From: Actinobaculum sp. 313
GTDB lineage: Bacteria > Actinomycetota > Actinomycetes > Actinomycetales > Actinomycetaceae
NCBI RefSeq assembly: GCF_003073475.1
Contig: NZ_CP029033.1
Coordinates: 1,178,001-1,242,000, forward strand
Reading direction: 5' to 3'
Length of the DNA stretch: 64,000 nucleotides
In this document: in pieces, positions 20,428 through 29,829 of the stretch
Layout of the letters: every line of letters starts with the position of its first letter
Position numbering within the stretch: the stretch's first letter is position 1
Translations under genes and position numbers: made by a program
Notes under the pieces: model-generated
Databases searched by the model: none
The model's input: the letters and a program-made list of their open reading frames with translations, nothing else
What the model was told of the DNA's origin: nothing

Positions 20428-21306
20428 ATGCTGTACACAACACTGAATAATGGCGTTGAAATGCCCATGCTCGGCTACGGAGTCTTTCAGACCCCGCCCG
20501 ATGAGACCGAGCGGTGCGTGACCGAGGCACTGGAAGTCGGTTATCGGCTTATCGACACGGCTCAGGCCTACGCCAATGAAGAGGGAGTCGGTGCCGCTTT
20601 CGCAAAGAGTGGTCTTGCACGGGACGAAGTGTTCATTACATCCAAGATCTGGGTGTCCAATATGAACTATGAACGTGCCGCCGCTTCGATTGATGAATCG
20701 TTGAAGAAACTCGGCACTGATCATATCGATCTGATGCTGCTCCACCAGGCGATGGGTGACTATCCCGGTGCGTATCGCGCGATGGAGGATGCATACAAAG
20801 CGGGCAAACTGCGCGCAATCGGGCTTTCCAACTTCTATCCCGAGCGGTTGATTGATGTCGCGACTCTGGCAGAGGTTCTGCCAGCCGTCAATCAGATCGA
20901 AACCCACCCGTTCCGGCAGGAGGACGCTGCTCATGAAGTGATGGCGAACCTTGGGGTTCAGCACGAGGCATGGGCGCCCTTTGCCGAGGGCCAGAACAAC
21001 ATCTTCACTAATCCGGTGCTGGCTGAGATTGGCGCCAAGTACGGAAAGAAGCCGGGCCAGGTAACCCTGCGCGCGCTGATACAGAAGGGCGTCGTCGTCA
21101 TCCCGAAGTCAACGCATCGCGACCGTATGGAGGAGAATTTCAACGTGTTCGACTTCGAGCTGACCGATGAGGACCTCGCCGCTTTCCAGACGCTCGACGA
21201 TGGCACATTCCCGCGCACCTTCGACCACTACGATCCGAAGGTCGTGCAATGGCTGCTCGGCGATCTCGTCAAGAAGCAGCAGCTGGGCGGCGGTAGTCTG
21301 TACTGA
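20428..21306 (+). CDS. Aldo-keto reductase
   Basis: The intact 292-residue AKR has LGYGVFQTPPDET, the active-site DTAQAYANE with Tyr, Lys in TSKIWV, His in LLLHQAMGDY, LRAIGLSNFYPER and VVVIPKSTHRDRMEENFNVFDFELT. It is clearly related to the preceding AKR, so the pair looks like an old duplication. The start is ATG 20428 behind AAGAAGAG. Substrates of this subgroup are usually small carbonyls such as 2,5-diketogluconate or methylglyoxal; which one applies here is unknown. Confidence 0.93.
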   Translation: MLYTTLNNGVEMPMLGYGVFQTPPDETERCVTEALEVGYRLIDTAQAYANEEGVGAAFAKSGLARDEVFITSKIWVSNMNYERAAASIDESLKKLGTDHIDLMLLHQAMGDYPGAYRAMEDAYKAGKLRAIGLSNFYPERLIDVATLAEVLPAVNQIETHPFRQEDAAHEVMANLGVQHEAWAPFAEGQNNIFTNPVLAEIGAKYGKKPGQVTLRALIQKGVVVIPKSTHRDRMEENFNVFDFELTDEDLAAFQTLDDGTFPRTFDHYDPKVVQWLLGDLVKKQQLGGGSLY

Positions 21307-21353
21307 CAGTACATGTGCGCGTGTCGGGTGATACAGGTGGTGTGTCCTCCGTC

Positions 21354-21437
21354 TGACAGTGGCACCTCCGCAATTGAGCGCGGCATGCCCATAGCTGAGC
21401 GTGGCACGCCCACAGCTGAGCGCGGCACGCACACAGT
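21354..21437 (+). repeat. 21-bp tandem repeat, four copies
   Basis: Units begin at 21354, 21375, 21396 and 21417 at exact 21-base spacing (TGAGCGTGGCACGCCCACAGC type). The first unit starts TGACAGT, the same heptamer that begins at the stop codon of the preceding AKR gene (21304). Confidence 0.9.
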
Positions 21438-21483
21438 TGACACCGCATGACAGCGGCTCGTTGAGTTTTGCATTGATAGGAGA

Positions 21484-21820
21484 ATGACAGACGGCAAAGA
21501 AGCAAACAGTCGGCCGCGATAATTTAGGAACCTTGGCCCCGCAATTTGCGGCCCTTAACGACGACGTTCTTTTCGCGCAGGTATGGGCACGTGAGGACGA
21601 GCTCAGCGCCCGTGATCGTTCCATGATCACGATTGCCGCACTGTTTTCGGTCGGCCTGTATCCACAACTGCGCGCGCATCTTGAGCTTGGAAAGGCGCAT
21701 GGGATCACCAGGGAGGAAGCCGTTGAGATCGTGACGCAGTTGGCCTTTTGCTGTGGCTGGCCGAAAGCCTGGAGCACGTTCCCGATGATCGCGGAAATCT
21801 GGGGCGACGACGCTGCCTGA
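21484..21820 (+). CDS. Carboxymuconolactone decarboxylase-like protein (start region frameshifted)
   Basis: The protein of about 110 residues has the CMD/AhpD-like core GRDNLGTLAPQFAALNDDVLF, WAREDELSARDRSMITIAALFS and HLELGKAHGITREEAVEIVTQLAFCCGW. The lone Cys pair is CC rather than CxxC, which argues against AhpD peroxidase chemistry. Conserved coding begins around 21490, before any start in its frame. The ATG at 21484 behind ATAGGAGA fits if there is a frame slip between 21486 and 21495. It follows two AKR genes, a frequent combination. Confidence 0.75.
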
Positions 21821-22016
21821 GGCGCAGGTACGCCGTCCGGACGTGAAGCGCCGCTACGCCGTACGGCCCCGGCAGACCCCGAGGTTCGAGCGCTGCCCCA
21901 CGGTGCGGCCGCCGTACCCAAGCACGCCGGGCCCGACACTGGCTGCTGGTCCCGCGCGAGAGGAAAGCCTTCTAATGCGGCTCAGATTAACGTGAGTCTA
22001 ACGCACAAAACCGAGG

Positions 22017-23441
22017 TCAGCTCTCCAGGACACTGCGCACCTGTTCGTCTGGCCGCCGACGCGTGAGCACGGGACGGAGCAGCAGATAGGTGTCAAATAG
22101 GATGAGCATAGCCAGAGCCGCCACGAGGAAACTCACTTCCGCCCCATTGCTCAAACGGCTCGCGTAGGTATTTCCCGGCAGAGTGAATGAGCGGTAAGCG
22201 ATGATTGTGAACAGTGCGGTACCCGCAGAGCCGGTGATTTGCTGGATGGTGTTGTTTAGGGATGAACCGTCCGGGTATTGCTCAGGCTCCAGGCTCTTCA
22301 AGGAGTTGGATGTCAGCGCGGTCATCGCGAACGGGAGACCCAGGGCATACACGACGCAGAATATGGCGAAGGAGGCCTTGCCGAGATCCCAGTACATTGT
22401 TGCGGCCACGCCCAGATAGCCGACGGTGCAGACGGCTAGGCCGTAGGGAACAATGCGCGTACCGAAGCGATCATAGGCAATTCCCGCCATGAGGTTGGCG
22501 ATAGCAGTTGCGACACCGCTGGGAAGGATGAGCAGCCCCGCCTGGGAAGCGCTCATGCCCCACGTGTCCTGCAGGAAGAGCGGTGCGACAAGGATGGTAC
22601 CAAATAGTATTGTCTGCAAGACGCCGACCAAGACGATGGAGGCGCGGTACTGACGGTTCGCGAAGATTCGCACGTTGAGCAGTGGGCGCTCTAAGCGGAG
22701 TTGGCGCCGCGAGTACACGATAAGTGCTATAACGCCGACGCCTGCCGGCACTAATGTGGTCGGCGCGGTAAAGCCCGCGGAGGCGGCATTGCCAACCGCG
22801 TATACCACACCGCCGAAGCCGAGTATGGAGAAGATGACGGAGCGCATGTCGAGAGTGGTCTGCCGTGCTTCGATTGTGTCTGGTAGGAAAATGCTCAGGG
22901 CGATGATAAGAAGGATGAGTATCGGAATAATGACGTAGAACAGCCATGGCAGGCCGAAAGAGGTGAGGATGACTCCCGCAAAAGTGGGGGAGAGCGCCGG
23001 TGCTGCCATAAGTACGAACATCATGACGCCGTTGTAGGTGCCGAGCCTGTTCTTCGGTGCCAAGGTGATAATCACTGCCATCATCACCGGAGTGAAGAAG
23101 GAGCAGCCAAGGGCCTGAATCAGCCGTCCTGCCAGCAGTATGCCGAAGTTCGGAGCAAAAGCGGAGACAAGAAGGCCGAAGAGCAGCACGGTGAGCGCGC
23201 CGAGTACGGTTTTGCGAGATCCGAAGCGGCCCATCGCGAAGGCAGACAACGGCATGAAGGTACCGGTAATAAGCATGTACCCGGTGGTCAACCACTGGGC
23301 GCTTGTAACCTCGATGCCATAGATTTTTGAGATGGCGATAAGGGCGATGTTCATCTCGGCTTCGTTGAAGATGCAGACGAAGCCCGCGAGCACGAGGAGC
23401 GCGATGGTCGGCAGAGGCGACCTGGTTGTGGATACTGACAT
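22017..23441 (-). CDS. MFS multidrug exporter, DHA2 type
   Basis: This is a 474-residue integral membrane protein with 14 predicted TM segments. The motif A-like GRFGSRK follows TM2, and there is a second GRLIQALG segment. DHA2 transporters export drugs by proton antiport. The start is ATG 23441. It is convergent with the AKR/CMD cluster and shares its strand with the downstream GH3 gene's direction, but lies over 120 bases from it. Confidence 0.88.
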   Translation of the reverse strand: MSVSTTRSPLPTIALLVLAGFVCIFNEAEMNIALIAISKIYGIEVTSAQWLTTGYMLITGTFMPLSAFAMGRFGSRKTVLGALTVLLFGLLVSAFAPNFGILLAGRLIQALGCSFFTPVMMAVIITLAPKNRLGTYNGVMMFVLMAAPALSPTFAGVILTSFGLPWLFYVIIPILILLIIALSIFLPDTIEARQTTLDMRSVIFSILGFGGVVYAVGNAASAGFTAPTTLVPAGVGVIALIVYSRRQLRLERPLLNVRIFANRQYRASIVLVGVLQTILFGTILVAPLFLQDTWGMSASQAGLLILPSGVATAIANLMAGIAYDRFGTRIVPYGLAVCTVGYLGVAATMYWDLGKASFAIFCVVYALGLPFAMTALTSNSLKSLEPEQYPDGSSLNNTIQQITGSAGTALFTIIAYRSFTLPGNTYASRLSNGAEVSFLVAALAMLILFDTYLLLRPVLTRRRPDEQVRSVLES

Positions 23442-23562
23442 GTTCTTACAAAACGTGCGGTGATGATGCTAGACGATTGACGGCTCCGGATTGGCTGGAT
23501 TCACGGCCCGGGTTGCCCGGAGCGGTGTGTATTGACTATTGGGCAATCCACCACTCATACCT

Positions 23563-26034
23563 CTACCTTAGCCTGCGAACTATTCGTACTATGCGTGCGG
23601 CTTGCTTCTCTAGTTCCTCGCGGGTGAGAGATACTCTCTGCTCCTTGCCCCGCTGTTCCTCACCACTGTGAGCTTTGCCGCCGGGCGCAGCATTGCCAGT
23701 GTGAAGAGCTGCCAGCAAGTTCTGCCGGTCATTCTCGCAGCCGGGCATAAACAACTCGTTACCGGCCTTTATGGTGGCCGCGGCGATTGCGCGCGGATAC
23801 CTCTGATCTGTGCGCGCCATAGAGTCGATAACCCAGTCGGTCATAACAAGGCCCTTGTAGCCCCACTCCTGGCGGAGAAGTGTTTCCAGCAAGGCGGAAG
23901 ACTCGGAGGTATGAACTCCATTGATGAGGTTGTAGGAGGTCATCAGGCCATGCGGCTGGTCTGTACGGATCGTAATCTCAAAACTTCGCAGGTAGAGTTC
24001 GCGCGCAGCACGCTCCGACACATGGCTGCACGAGTGTAGGCGGTTGGCTTCTTGATTGTTGCAAGCGAAGTGCTTGATGGTTACTCCGCGCCCTGGATGG
24101 GCCTGCACGCCGCGCGCTATTGCAGCGGCCACCTGGCCAGATAGCAGTGGATCCTCGGAGAAGTACTCGAAGTTACGACCGCACAAGATTGAACGGTGCA
24201 GATTCACTGCCGGAGCCAACCAGAGGTGTACACCGAAGTGTTCCATTTCCGCGCCTACAATGTCGCCGAGTTTCTCGGCCAGTGTCAGGTTCCAGGTTTG
24301 CGCGATGGCCGTACCGATGGGAAGAGCGGTGGTGTACTGCTCGTAGGACCGCTGCGGCCGCCGGGGTGCGGTCTCGCCCGCCTGTGCTGGTGCATCATCT
24401 TCCCGTAACTCGGCATACAGGCCGCCGAGCGCGGGGCGCAGAGCAAAGCGACCATCCGCATCTTCACCCACTTCCGGTGCCAAGCGCAGTCCGGCGGGTC
24501 CGTCGGCAAGAATAAGCGAGGGGAGACCAGGGATCGCGGTCGTTGTCTGTCCGGCCGCGCCGATAAGGGTTTGTGAGGCCTGCCCGATGACGGATTGCTT
24601 CATGGCAGAGTCGCCGTAGTCACCAAGAACCAGATGACAGAGCTCATCGTCGGATAACCCGCTGACGTGGTCGAGCGCATCGGCAAGGTCTACGGGCTCG
24701 CAAGCGTCCGCGCGGCGGAGATCGGCGGCCGTGACAAGTACTCGCGGTACCTGGTTGTATGCGGGGCGCGGTGCCGCGTATTGCGGTGACGTGAAATCTG
24801 TGAATCCGGGATCGGCCAGTACCTGATGTACCCTGCGAACCGTAGCGGTTTCGGAGAGCTCGACGACGGCGCACACCTCCGTGTCGCGGCTAGACGTGCC
24901 GACGCGAATCACATATTCACCGGCTTCGAGAACCATGGCCACTGCCGCCGCATCGTAAGATGCGAGGTCGGCGAGGTCGAAGGTGACGGTGACCCGCTCG
25001 GTGCTGCCGGCCGATATCTCATCGGTTTTTGCAAAGCCTGCCAAGACTTGGTGCGGCTGGTCGAGCCTGCCGTTGGGTGCGCTGACGTACACTTGTACAA
25101 CTTCCTTGCCCGCGTGTTCGCCCGTATTGGTAACGGCCGCCTGCACGCTGACCAGCGAGTGGTCCGAAGATACTGCGCGCACCTCGACGTCGAAGGTGGT
25201 GTATCCGAGTCCGAAACCGAAGGGGAAAAGCGGTGCGACACCAACCGAGTCGAAGTAGCGATATCCGACGTAGATGCCTTCGCGGTAGTACGTGTCGTCT
25301 GGATCGCCGAAGTTGCCGATGGAGGGGTAATCTTCCCACGCAGTCCAGGTGGTTGAGAGTTTTCCGGAGGGATAGCTCCTGCCGAGCAGGACGTCGGCAA
25401 AAGCATCACCAATACTGGCACCAAGCTGTGAGAGAAGGAGGATATTGGGTACGTGGCTCACCGGGCTGAGGTCGACGACGCCTCCCACATTCAGAACCAG
25501 TAGGAACCTCTCAAACTGGGCGGCAAGAACCTGAATATCCCTGATTTCGGAATGCGTGAGGAGTACGTCGCCGCGCTGCGCCACCCGGTCGTTGCCCTCA
25601 CCCGACTCGCGGGAGACCACGTACACCGCGGCGTCGCCCGTGCCTGCAAGCGGCAGATCATACTCCGGCGCGGCTTCGACGGCGCCCATGCCGAACTCCG
25701 GTGCCGGAATACCGGCCTGCGCGGCACGCCTCTTCAAATCTGCGACGAAGCGGCGGTGATGCGCGGCGGCGACGTCGTCGTAGGCATCGAGCCACGGCTT
25801 GGTTGTCAGCACGAAACCGGCATTCTCCAGCCCTTCTTCAATGGTGACAACGTGGCGAGAATTGACGTCGCCCGAACCGCTGCCGCCTTTGACAGTGCGA
25901 CGCGCCCCCGCGCCGTACAAAGCGAGCCTGCCCGGGTGGGAGAGAGGGAAGGATCCGTCGGACTTCAGAAGGACCATCGATTCGGGGGCATTGACTCGGA
26001 CTACCGCGAGATGGTCGATCTCGTATTGGTTCAC
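23563..26034 (-). CDS. Glycoside hydrolase family 3 beta-glucosidase, permuted domains
   Basis: The 823-residue protein has the GH3 domains in reverse order. Residues 1-230 are the GH3 C-terminal domain (VNAPESMVLLK, VKGGSGSGDVN, SHVPNILLLSQLGASIGDAFADVLLGR). A fibronectin-III-like domain follows at about 300-400 (NTGEHAGKEVVQVYV). The catalytic barrel is at about 470-780 with LILADGPAGLRL, PAVNLHRSILCGRNFEYFSEDP, VTIKHFACNNQE and the nucleophile Asp in GLVMTDW at about residue 733. Such permuted enzymes are known from rumen bacteria. No signal peptide is seen, so it probably hydrolyses imported glucosides in the cytoplasm. It starts at GTG 26034. Confidence 0.92.
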   Translation of the reverse strand: MNQYEIDHLAVVRVNAPESMVLLKSDGSFPLSHPGRLALYGAGARRTVKGGSGSGDVNSRHVVTIEEGLENAGFVLTTKPWLDAYDDVAAAHHRRFVADLKRRAAQAGIPAPEFGMGAVEAAPEYDLPLAGTGDAAVYVVSRESGEGNDRVAQRGDVLLTHSEIRDIQVLAAQFERFLLVLNVGGVVDLSPVSHVPNILLLSQLGASIGDAFADVLLGRSYPSGKLSTTWTAWEDYPSIGNFGDPDDTYYREGIYVGYRYFDSVGVAPLFPFGFGLGYTTFDVEVRAVSSDHSLVSVQAAVTNTGEHAGKEVVQVYVSAPNGRLDQPHQVLAGFAKTDEISAGSTERVTVTFDLADLASYDAAAVAMVLEAGEYVIRVGTSSRDTEVCAVVELSETATVRRVHQVLADPGFTDFTSPQYAAPRPAYNQVPRVLVTAADLRRADACEPVDLADALDHVSGLSDDELCHLVLGDYGDSAMKQSVIGQASQTLIGAAGQTTTAIPGLPSLILADGPAGLRLAPEVGEDADGRFALRPALGGLYAELREDDAPAQAGETAPRRPQRSYEQYTTALPIGTAIAQTWNLTLAEKLGDIVGAEMEHFGVHLWLAPAVNLHRSILCGRNFEYFSEDPLLSGQVAAAIARGVQAHPGRGVTIKHFACNNQEANRLHSCSHVSERAARELYLRSFEITIRTDQPHGLMTSYNLINGVHTSESSALLETLLRQEWGYKGLVMTDWVIDSMARTDQRYPRAIAAATIKAGNELFMPGCENDRQNLLAALHTGNAAPGGKAHSGEEQRGKEQRVSLTREELEKQAARIVRIVRRLR

Positions 26035-26183
26035 CTATCGTACCCGTCTACTTGTGTTGACATTGTTTCCCCCGGTGATGTGGTGAGCAAGCGGTCGCAT
26101 GCTGTCGGGCACATGCGCACCATTCATCACCGGGGCAACACCGAGTCTAGTCATTTGCCGGGCGGCGAGTTGTGCGTCGAGTA

Positions 26184-27185
26184 TCAAGGGACCAAGACGA
26201 GCTTACCCGCAGCGCCGCCGGCGTCTACACGAGTCAGGGCCTCCGCAGCTTCTTCCAGTGGCAGAACGTCACCTATATGGGCTTTGACACCGCGACCGGC
26301 AAGAACCTTGACCGCCTGTTCCAACTGTTCGCCGTCGGAATGTACGTAGACGAATCGGTATCGCTGCTTTCGGGCTGCGGCTGCCCGGTCGAAGCACATT
26401 CCTGCCACAGTGAACAGAGCCCGCTTGAGGTGCCCGTACGCTTCCCGGCGTGCGAACTCACGGTTAGGACCGCCTCGCAGCGACACCAGGGTTCCACCCT
26501 CGCGCATGATTCCCAGTTGGCGTTTGACTTCTTTGCCGCCGAGACCATCGATAACGAAGTCGACATCTCGGAGCACTTGCGTGTAGTCCTGAGTGCGATA
26601 GTCGATGAACTGTTCCGCGCCTAAGGCGAGAATACGTGGTTCGTGCCGAGCATTACCCGATGTGATAACGCGTAACCCGCGATCTGCAGCCAGCGGAATA
26701 ATCGTTGCGCCCAGGCTACCGGTGCCGCCGGAGATAAACACCGTGTTGCCAGGGCGTGCTCCATGCAAGAGGTCCAAAGCCTGCGCTGCTGTTAACGCGG
26801 TCAGTGATAGGGAAGCGGCCTCTTGGAAGTTGTAATCATCGGGGATCGGTGCCAGCGCGTTTTCGTCTACCGCTGCGTACTGCGCGAACGCTCCGATACG
26901 ATTAACCGGCATTCGGCACATGACGCGTTGGCCGACCTGCACGCGGGTCACCTCCGCCCCGACCGCTTCCACCTCGCCGGCCAGCTCGTTACCCAAGATG
27001 AGCGGAGTTCGGTATCTGGCGAGGAGCTGAACCTCCTTGCGTGCGATCATCGTGTCAACAGGATTGACACCCGCGGCACGCACGCGCACCAGGGCATCTC
27101 TCGGTGCGACTTTCGGTTCGCGGACATCGTCCACCTGAACGGCGTAGGGCGCCTTTCCATAGTGGATCAGAACAGCCGCCTTCAT
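26184..27185 (-). CDS. NADPH:quinone oxidoreductase-like MDR dehydrogenase
   Basis: The 333-residue zinc-independent medium-chain dehydrogenase has the GroES-like domain (VRAAGVNPVDTMIARK, ILGNELAGEVEAVGAEV) and the Rossmann motif VFISGGTGSLGATIIPLA. No zinc-ligand Cys cluster is present. The start is ATG 27185, overlapping the Rrf2 regulator stop by four bases, so regulator and enzyme form an operon and probably a redox or electrophile response unit. Confidence 0.9.
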   Translation of the reverse strand: MKAAVLIHYGKAPYAVQVDDVREPKVAPRDALVRVRAAGVNPVDTMIARKEVQLLARYRTPLILGNELAGEVEAVGAEVTRVQVGQRVMCRMPVNRIGAFAQYAAVDENALAPIPDDYNFQEAASLSLTALTAAQALDLLHGARPGNTVFISGGTGSLGATIIPLAADRGLRVITSGNARHEPRILALGAEQFIDYRTQDYTQVLRDVDFVIDGLGGKEVKRQLGIMREGGTLVSLRGGPNREFARREAYGHLKRALFTVAGMCFDRAAAARKQRYRFVYVHSDGEQLEQAVKVLAGRGVKAHIGDVLPLEEAAEALTRVDAGGAAGKLVLVP

Positions 27186-27681
27186 TCGTTTCCTCCCGGC
27201 TCTAGTTGAGCTATTTCGTCTGGATGTAATCGCGCGCGCATGCTGCCGATGCAGTCGTGAAGCGACTGCGACGCCAAGGCGCATCGGAGGGCGTCTTCGG
27301 CATGTGCCATGACTTCGGAAAGTACCGGCGTGATGTGCCGCCCCACAATGCAGTCATCGTTGGGATTGCGGTGTAGATCCATCACGCGAAGGGGTTCGCC
27401 GCAGGCGGCGTCATGAATTGCCAGCAGCGTGGCATCACGGGGTGCCATAGCCATCTCGTATCCCGGCGAACCGCTGCGTGAGGTAACGATGCCGGATTGG
27501 ACCAGACCTGCCATTACCTTGCGCACATAGCTAGCGTTGACTTCCGCGCTAGTAGCAATGCGGGCGGAGGTTATGGGCTATCTGCCGCGGATGCTTGCGA
27601 AATCAGCATCAGTCCGTGGACGGCAACGGAGAATCGGGTATCCCTAGCAACTTCCTGTGCTAGCAAATGATACAGCTTCAT
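27182..27681 (-). CDS. Rrf2-family transcriptional regulator (frameshifted)
   Basis: The Rrf2 winged helix of about 166 residues has MKLYHLLAQEVARDTRFSVA near the start, then ITSARIATSAEVNASYVRKVMAGL and IHDAACGEPLRV. The frame breaks between ADSP and ITSAR, and one extra base in the GGG run at 27575-27577 (CCC on the coding strand) restores it. There are no Cys triplets for an Fe-S cluster, so this is the NsrR/YwnA-like class lacking the cluster. The start is ATG 27681; another in-frame ATG at 27705 lies in a duplicated copy of the same 24-bp repeat. Confidence 0.8.
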
Positions 27682-27747
27682 GTTCTGGTGTGGTGCCGTG
27701 TTCATGTTCTGGTGCGGCGTCGTTCTCAGGTTCCGATACGGCATCGT
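27677..27747 (+). repeat. 24-bp degenerate tandem repeat at the Rrf2 start
   Basis: Units begin at about 27677, 27701 and 27724 (TTCATGTTCTGGTGTGGTGCC type). The first two carry CAT, which is ATG on the minus strand, so the likely Rrf2 start codon is itself duplicated in frame. The rest of the gap to 28010 shows no gene; it must hold the divergent promoters. Confidence 0.75.
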
Positions 27748-28009
27748 TTGCCGCGATGACCGAGCGGGGTCTGGTTGAGACGGCCTGACACTGGCACACT
27801 AGAACTTGTTGGACGCTGGCGCTGCCATGGATCGTTTCTTTCTCACGGATGAAGGAACGACGACGGCGAGACTCGTATCCGCAGATGTGGGCAGATTCCG
27901 CTAGGGCTATGTGCTACCTCTTGGCCGGAGTGTTTGTATCTGCGGATGTGCGGAGGCGCTGGCACACCTCCGGTAGCCGTCCAGACGATAAGGAACGGAA
28001 GACGTAGAC

Positions 28010-29019
28010 ATGCAATACACCAAACTAGGAACGACGGATATCACCATCTCGAAACTCTGCATCGGTGGGATGAGCTTCGGGCGAGTCTTCGAGGACTTCC
28101 ACCAGTGGGTCATCGACCAGCCGACGACGCAGGCGGTGATCGCCCGCGCGTTGGAACTCGGCATCAACTTCATCGACACGGCCAATGTGTACGCCCACGG
28201 TACCAGTGAGGAGTTCATAGGAGAATCACTTAAGAAGCTCGGGGTAAAACGCGAGGACGTAGTACTTGCCTCGAAGGTGTATTTCAACGAGGGGAACCTC
28301 TCCCGTGCCGCGATTACCCGAGAGATCGATGGAACACTGGCCCGCTTGGGCACCGATTACCTCGATCTGTACATCATCCATCGCTTCGACTATGGCACTC
28401 CGATCGAGGAGACGATGGAGACCCTCGACTCGTTGGTCCAGGCAGGCAGGGTTCGTGCGCTCGGAGCGTCGGCCATGTACGCCTATCAGCTCCACAATAT
28501 GCAGGTGGTGGCGCATGAAAACGGCTGGACGAAGTTCGCCAGCATGCAGAATCATTATAACTTGCTGTACCGGGAGGACGAACGAGAAATGATCCCTGTG
28601 TGCCAGCAATATGGTATGTCGCTCACCCCGTACAGTCCCTCGCTTCGGGGCATTTGACGCGACCGACATGGGATTCTGATTCGCTTCGGTCAACCACGGA
28701 CGGCACCATGCGTAGGAAGTATGATCGCGATCGGGAGACGGGTATTCCGATTGTTGGGCGGGTGGCAGAAGTTTCCGAACGGTACGGCGTCGCCATGTCC
28801 GATGTAGCTTTGGCCTGGCACTGGGGCAAAGGCGTTGCCGCTCCCATCGTCGGGTGCTCGCGCCCGAGCAGGGTTGACGATGCTGTGCGAGCGTTGGATC
28901 TCAAACTGTCCGACGACGACGTCGCCTATCTGGAGGAGCTATACGTACCGCATGAACTGGTCGGGCCGCTTGCCCGTCCGGGAGACAAACCGCTTCCTGG
29001 AGCCGCTGTTAGAAGGTGA
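28010..29019 (+). CDS. Aldo-keto reductase (frameshifted near 28639)
   Basis: This AKR of about 336 residues is of the YajO/IolS type: KLGTTDITISKLCIGGMSFG, FIDTANVYAHGTSEEFIG, SKVYF, IIHRFDYGTPIEETMETL, ASAMYAYQLHNMQ and, after the break, GRVAEVSERYGVAMSDVALAW and PIVGCSRPSRVDDA. The break lies at PYSP-LASGHLTR, where one more C in the CCC run at 28637-28639 restores the frame. The start is ATG 28010 behind AAGGAACGGAAGA. It is divergent from the Rrf2/oxidoreductase operon. Confidence 0.88.
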
Positions 29020-29062
29020 CGCGGGTCGGCGGTGAAGCGGGTCGATGGTGAAGACGCGTGCG
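29015..29062 (+). repeat. 16-bp tandem repeat at the reductase stop codon
   Basis: GGTGA recurs at 29015, 29031 and 29047 in a 16-bp unit (GGTGAAGCGGGTCGAT type). The first TGA is the stop codon of the aldo-keto reductase. The rest of 29063-29345 shows no gene. Confidence 0.75.
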
Positions 29063-29349
29063 CTGTGGGGCCTCCGCTCCGGGGCGGGGTGCCGCGCGCG
29101 AGTCAATGCGCCGGGTACTGACCGGGGAAGATAGTTGCGGGCTGGCACGCTCGGCCATCGAGCGGGGGCCGGATGTGGGTGGTGGGTCCATTTGGCGACT
29201 ATGGATTTGCTCCGTGTGTTTTGGCGTGGTCCGAGTTCTTCACGGGAGTGCGTGAATAACCCGGAGTGGATCCATAGCCGACCGAAGAGGGAACCTGGTG
29301 CCAGCGAATTCATGCCTGATTAAGCTCCGAGTGCGTTCCTGCGCCATGG

Positions 29350-29600
29350 TGGAGAGGTTGCCTTCTCGTGTTTTGAGTAGGGTCACGGTTCGCTCCATGT
29401 GGAAGTTGGTGATTATCGCGCTGAAGGTCTTGCCGGTGCTGTTCTAAATGAGTCGGCTGAGATCGGAAGGTGAGTAGCCGAAAAGAGCGGCCGTCTCCGC
29501 CAAGGTTGCGTGGTGGTAGTTGACGCCAAGACAGTCAAGAACGGCCACAATCAGGTTGTTTGGAGCGCCGGGCAGCTGTAACGGTGATCGGTGCCATCAT
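29350..29600 (-). pseudogene. AraC-family regulator remnant
   Basis: The minus strand encodes YHHATLAETAALFGYSPSDLSRLI, an in-frame TAG, then TGKTFSAIITNFHMERTVTLL. These are recognisable as the two helix-turn-helix motifs of an AraC-type DNA-binding domain, with a stop between them. No N-terminal sensor domain remains. It abuts a symporter fragment on the other strand, so the locus is probably the scar of a deleted AraC-regulated sugar uptake cluster. Confidence 0.65.
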
Positions 29601-29700
29601 CGACGTGGCACCGGCAGCAATTCTGCTTCTCGCGTTGCTTCCCCTCGTCAAATACAGGCTTGACCAGCCGACGATGGACCGGATAACGGTAACTCATTGC
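29577..29700 (+). pseudogene. GPH-family sugar symporter C-terminal remnant
   Basis: The plus strand frame encodes VTVIGAIIDVAPAAILLLALLPLVKYRLD followed by TMDRIT. This resembles the last membrane segment and tail of glycoside-pentoside-hexuronide cation symporters. No upstream transporter sequence remains. The match is short, so this is tentative. 29701-29829 shows nothing else. Confidence 0.4.
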
Positions 29701-29829
29701 GCGGCGTCAAGGAGAGCCTGTGAAGGAGGCGGTTGCCCTTTGACCGCAGGATCGGGTTGCCTGTCAATGGGGTGGGCTCGTGTCAGCGCCTCCCGCCGCC
29801 GGGCAATTCCAAAGCTGCGGGGACCGGGA

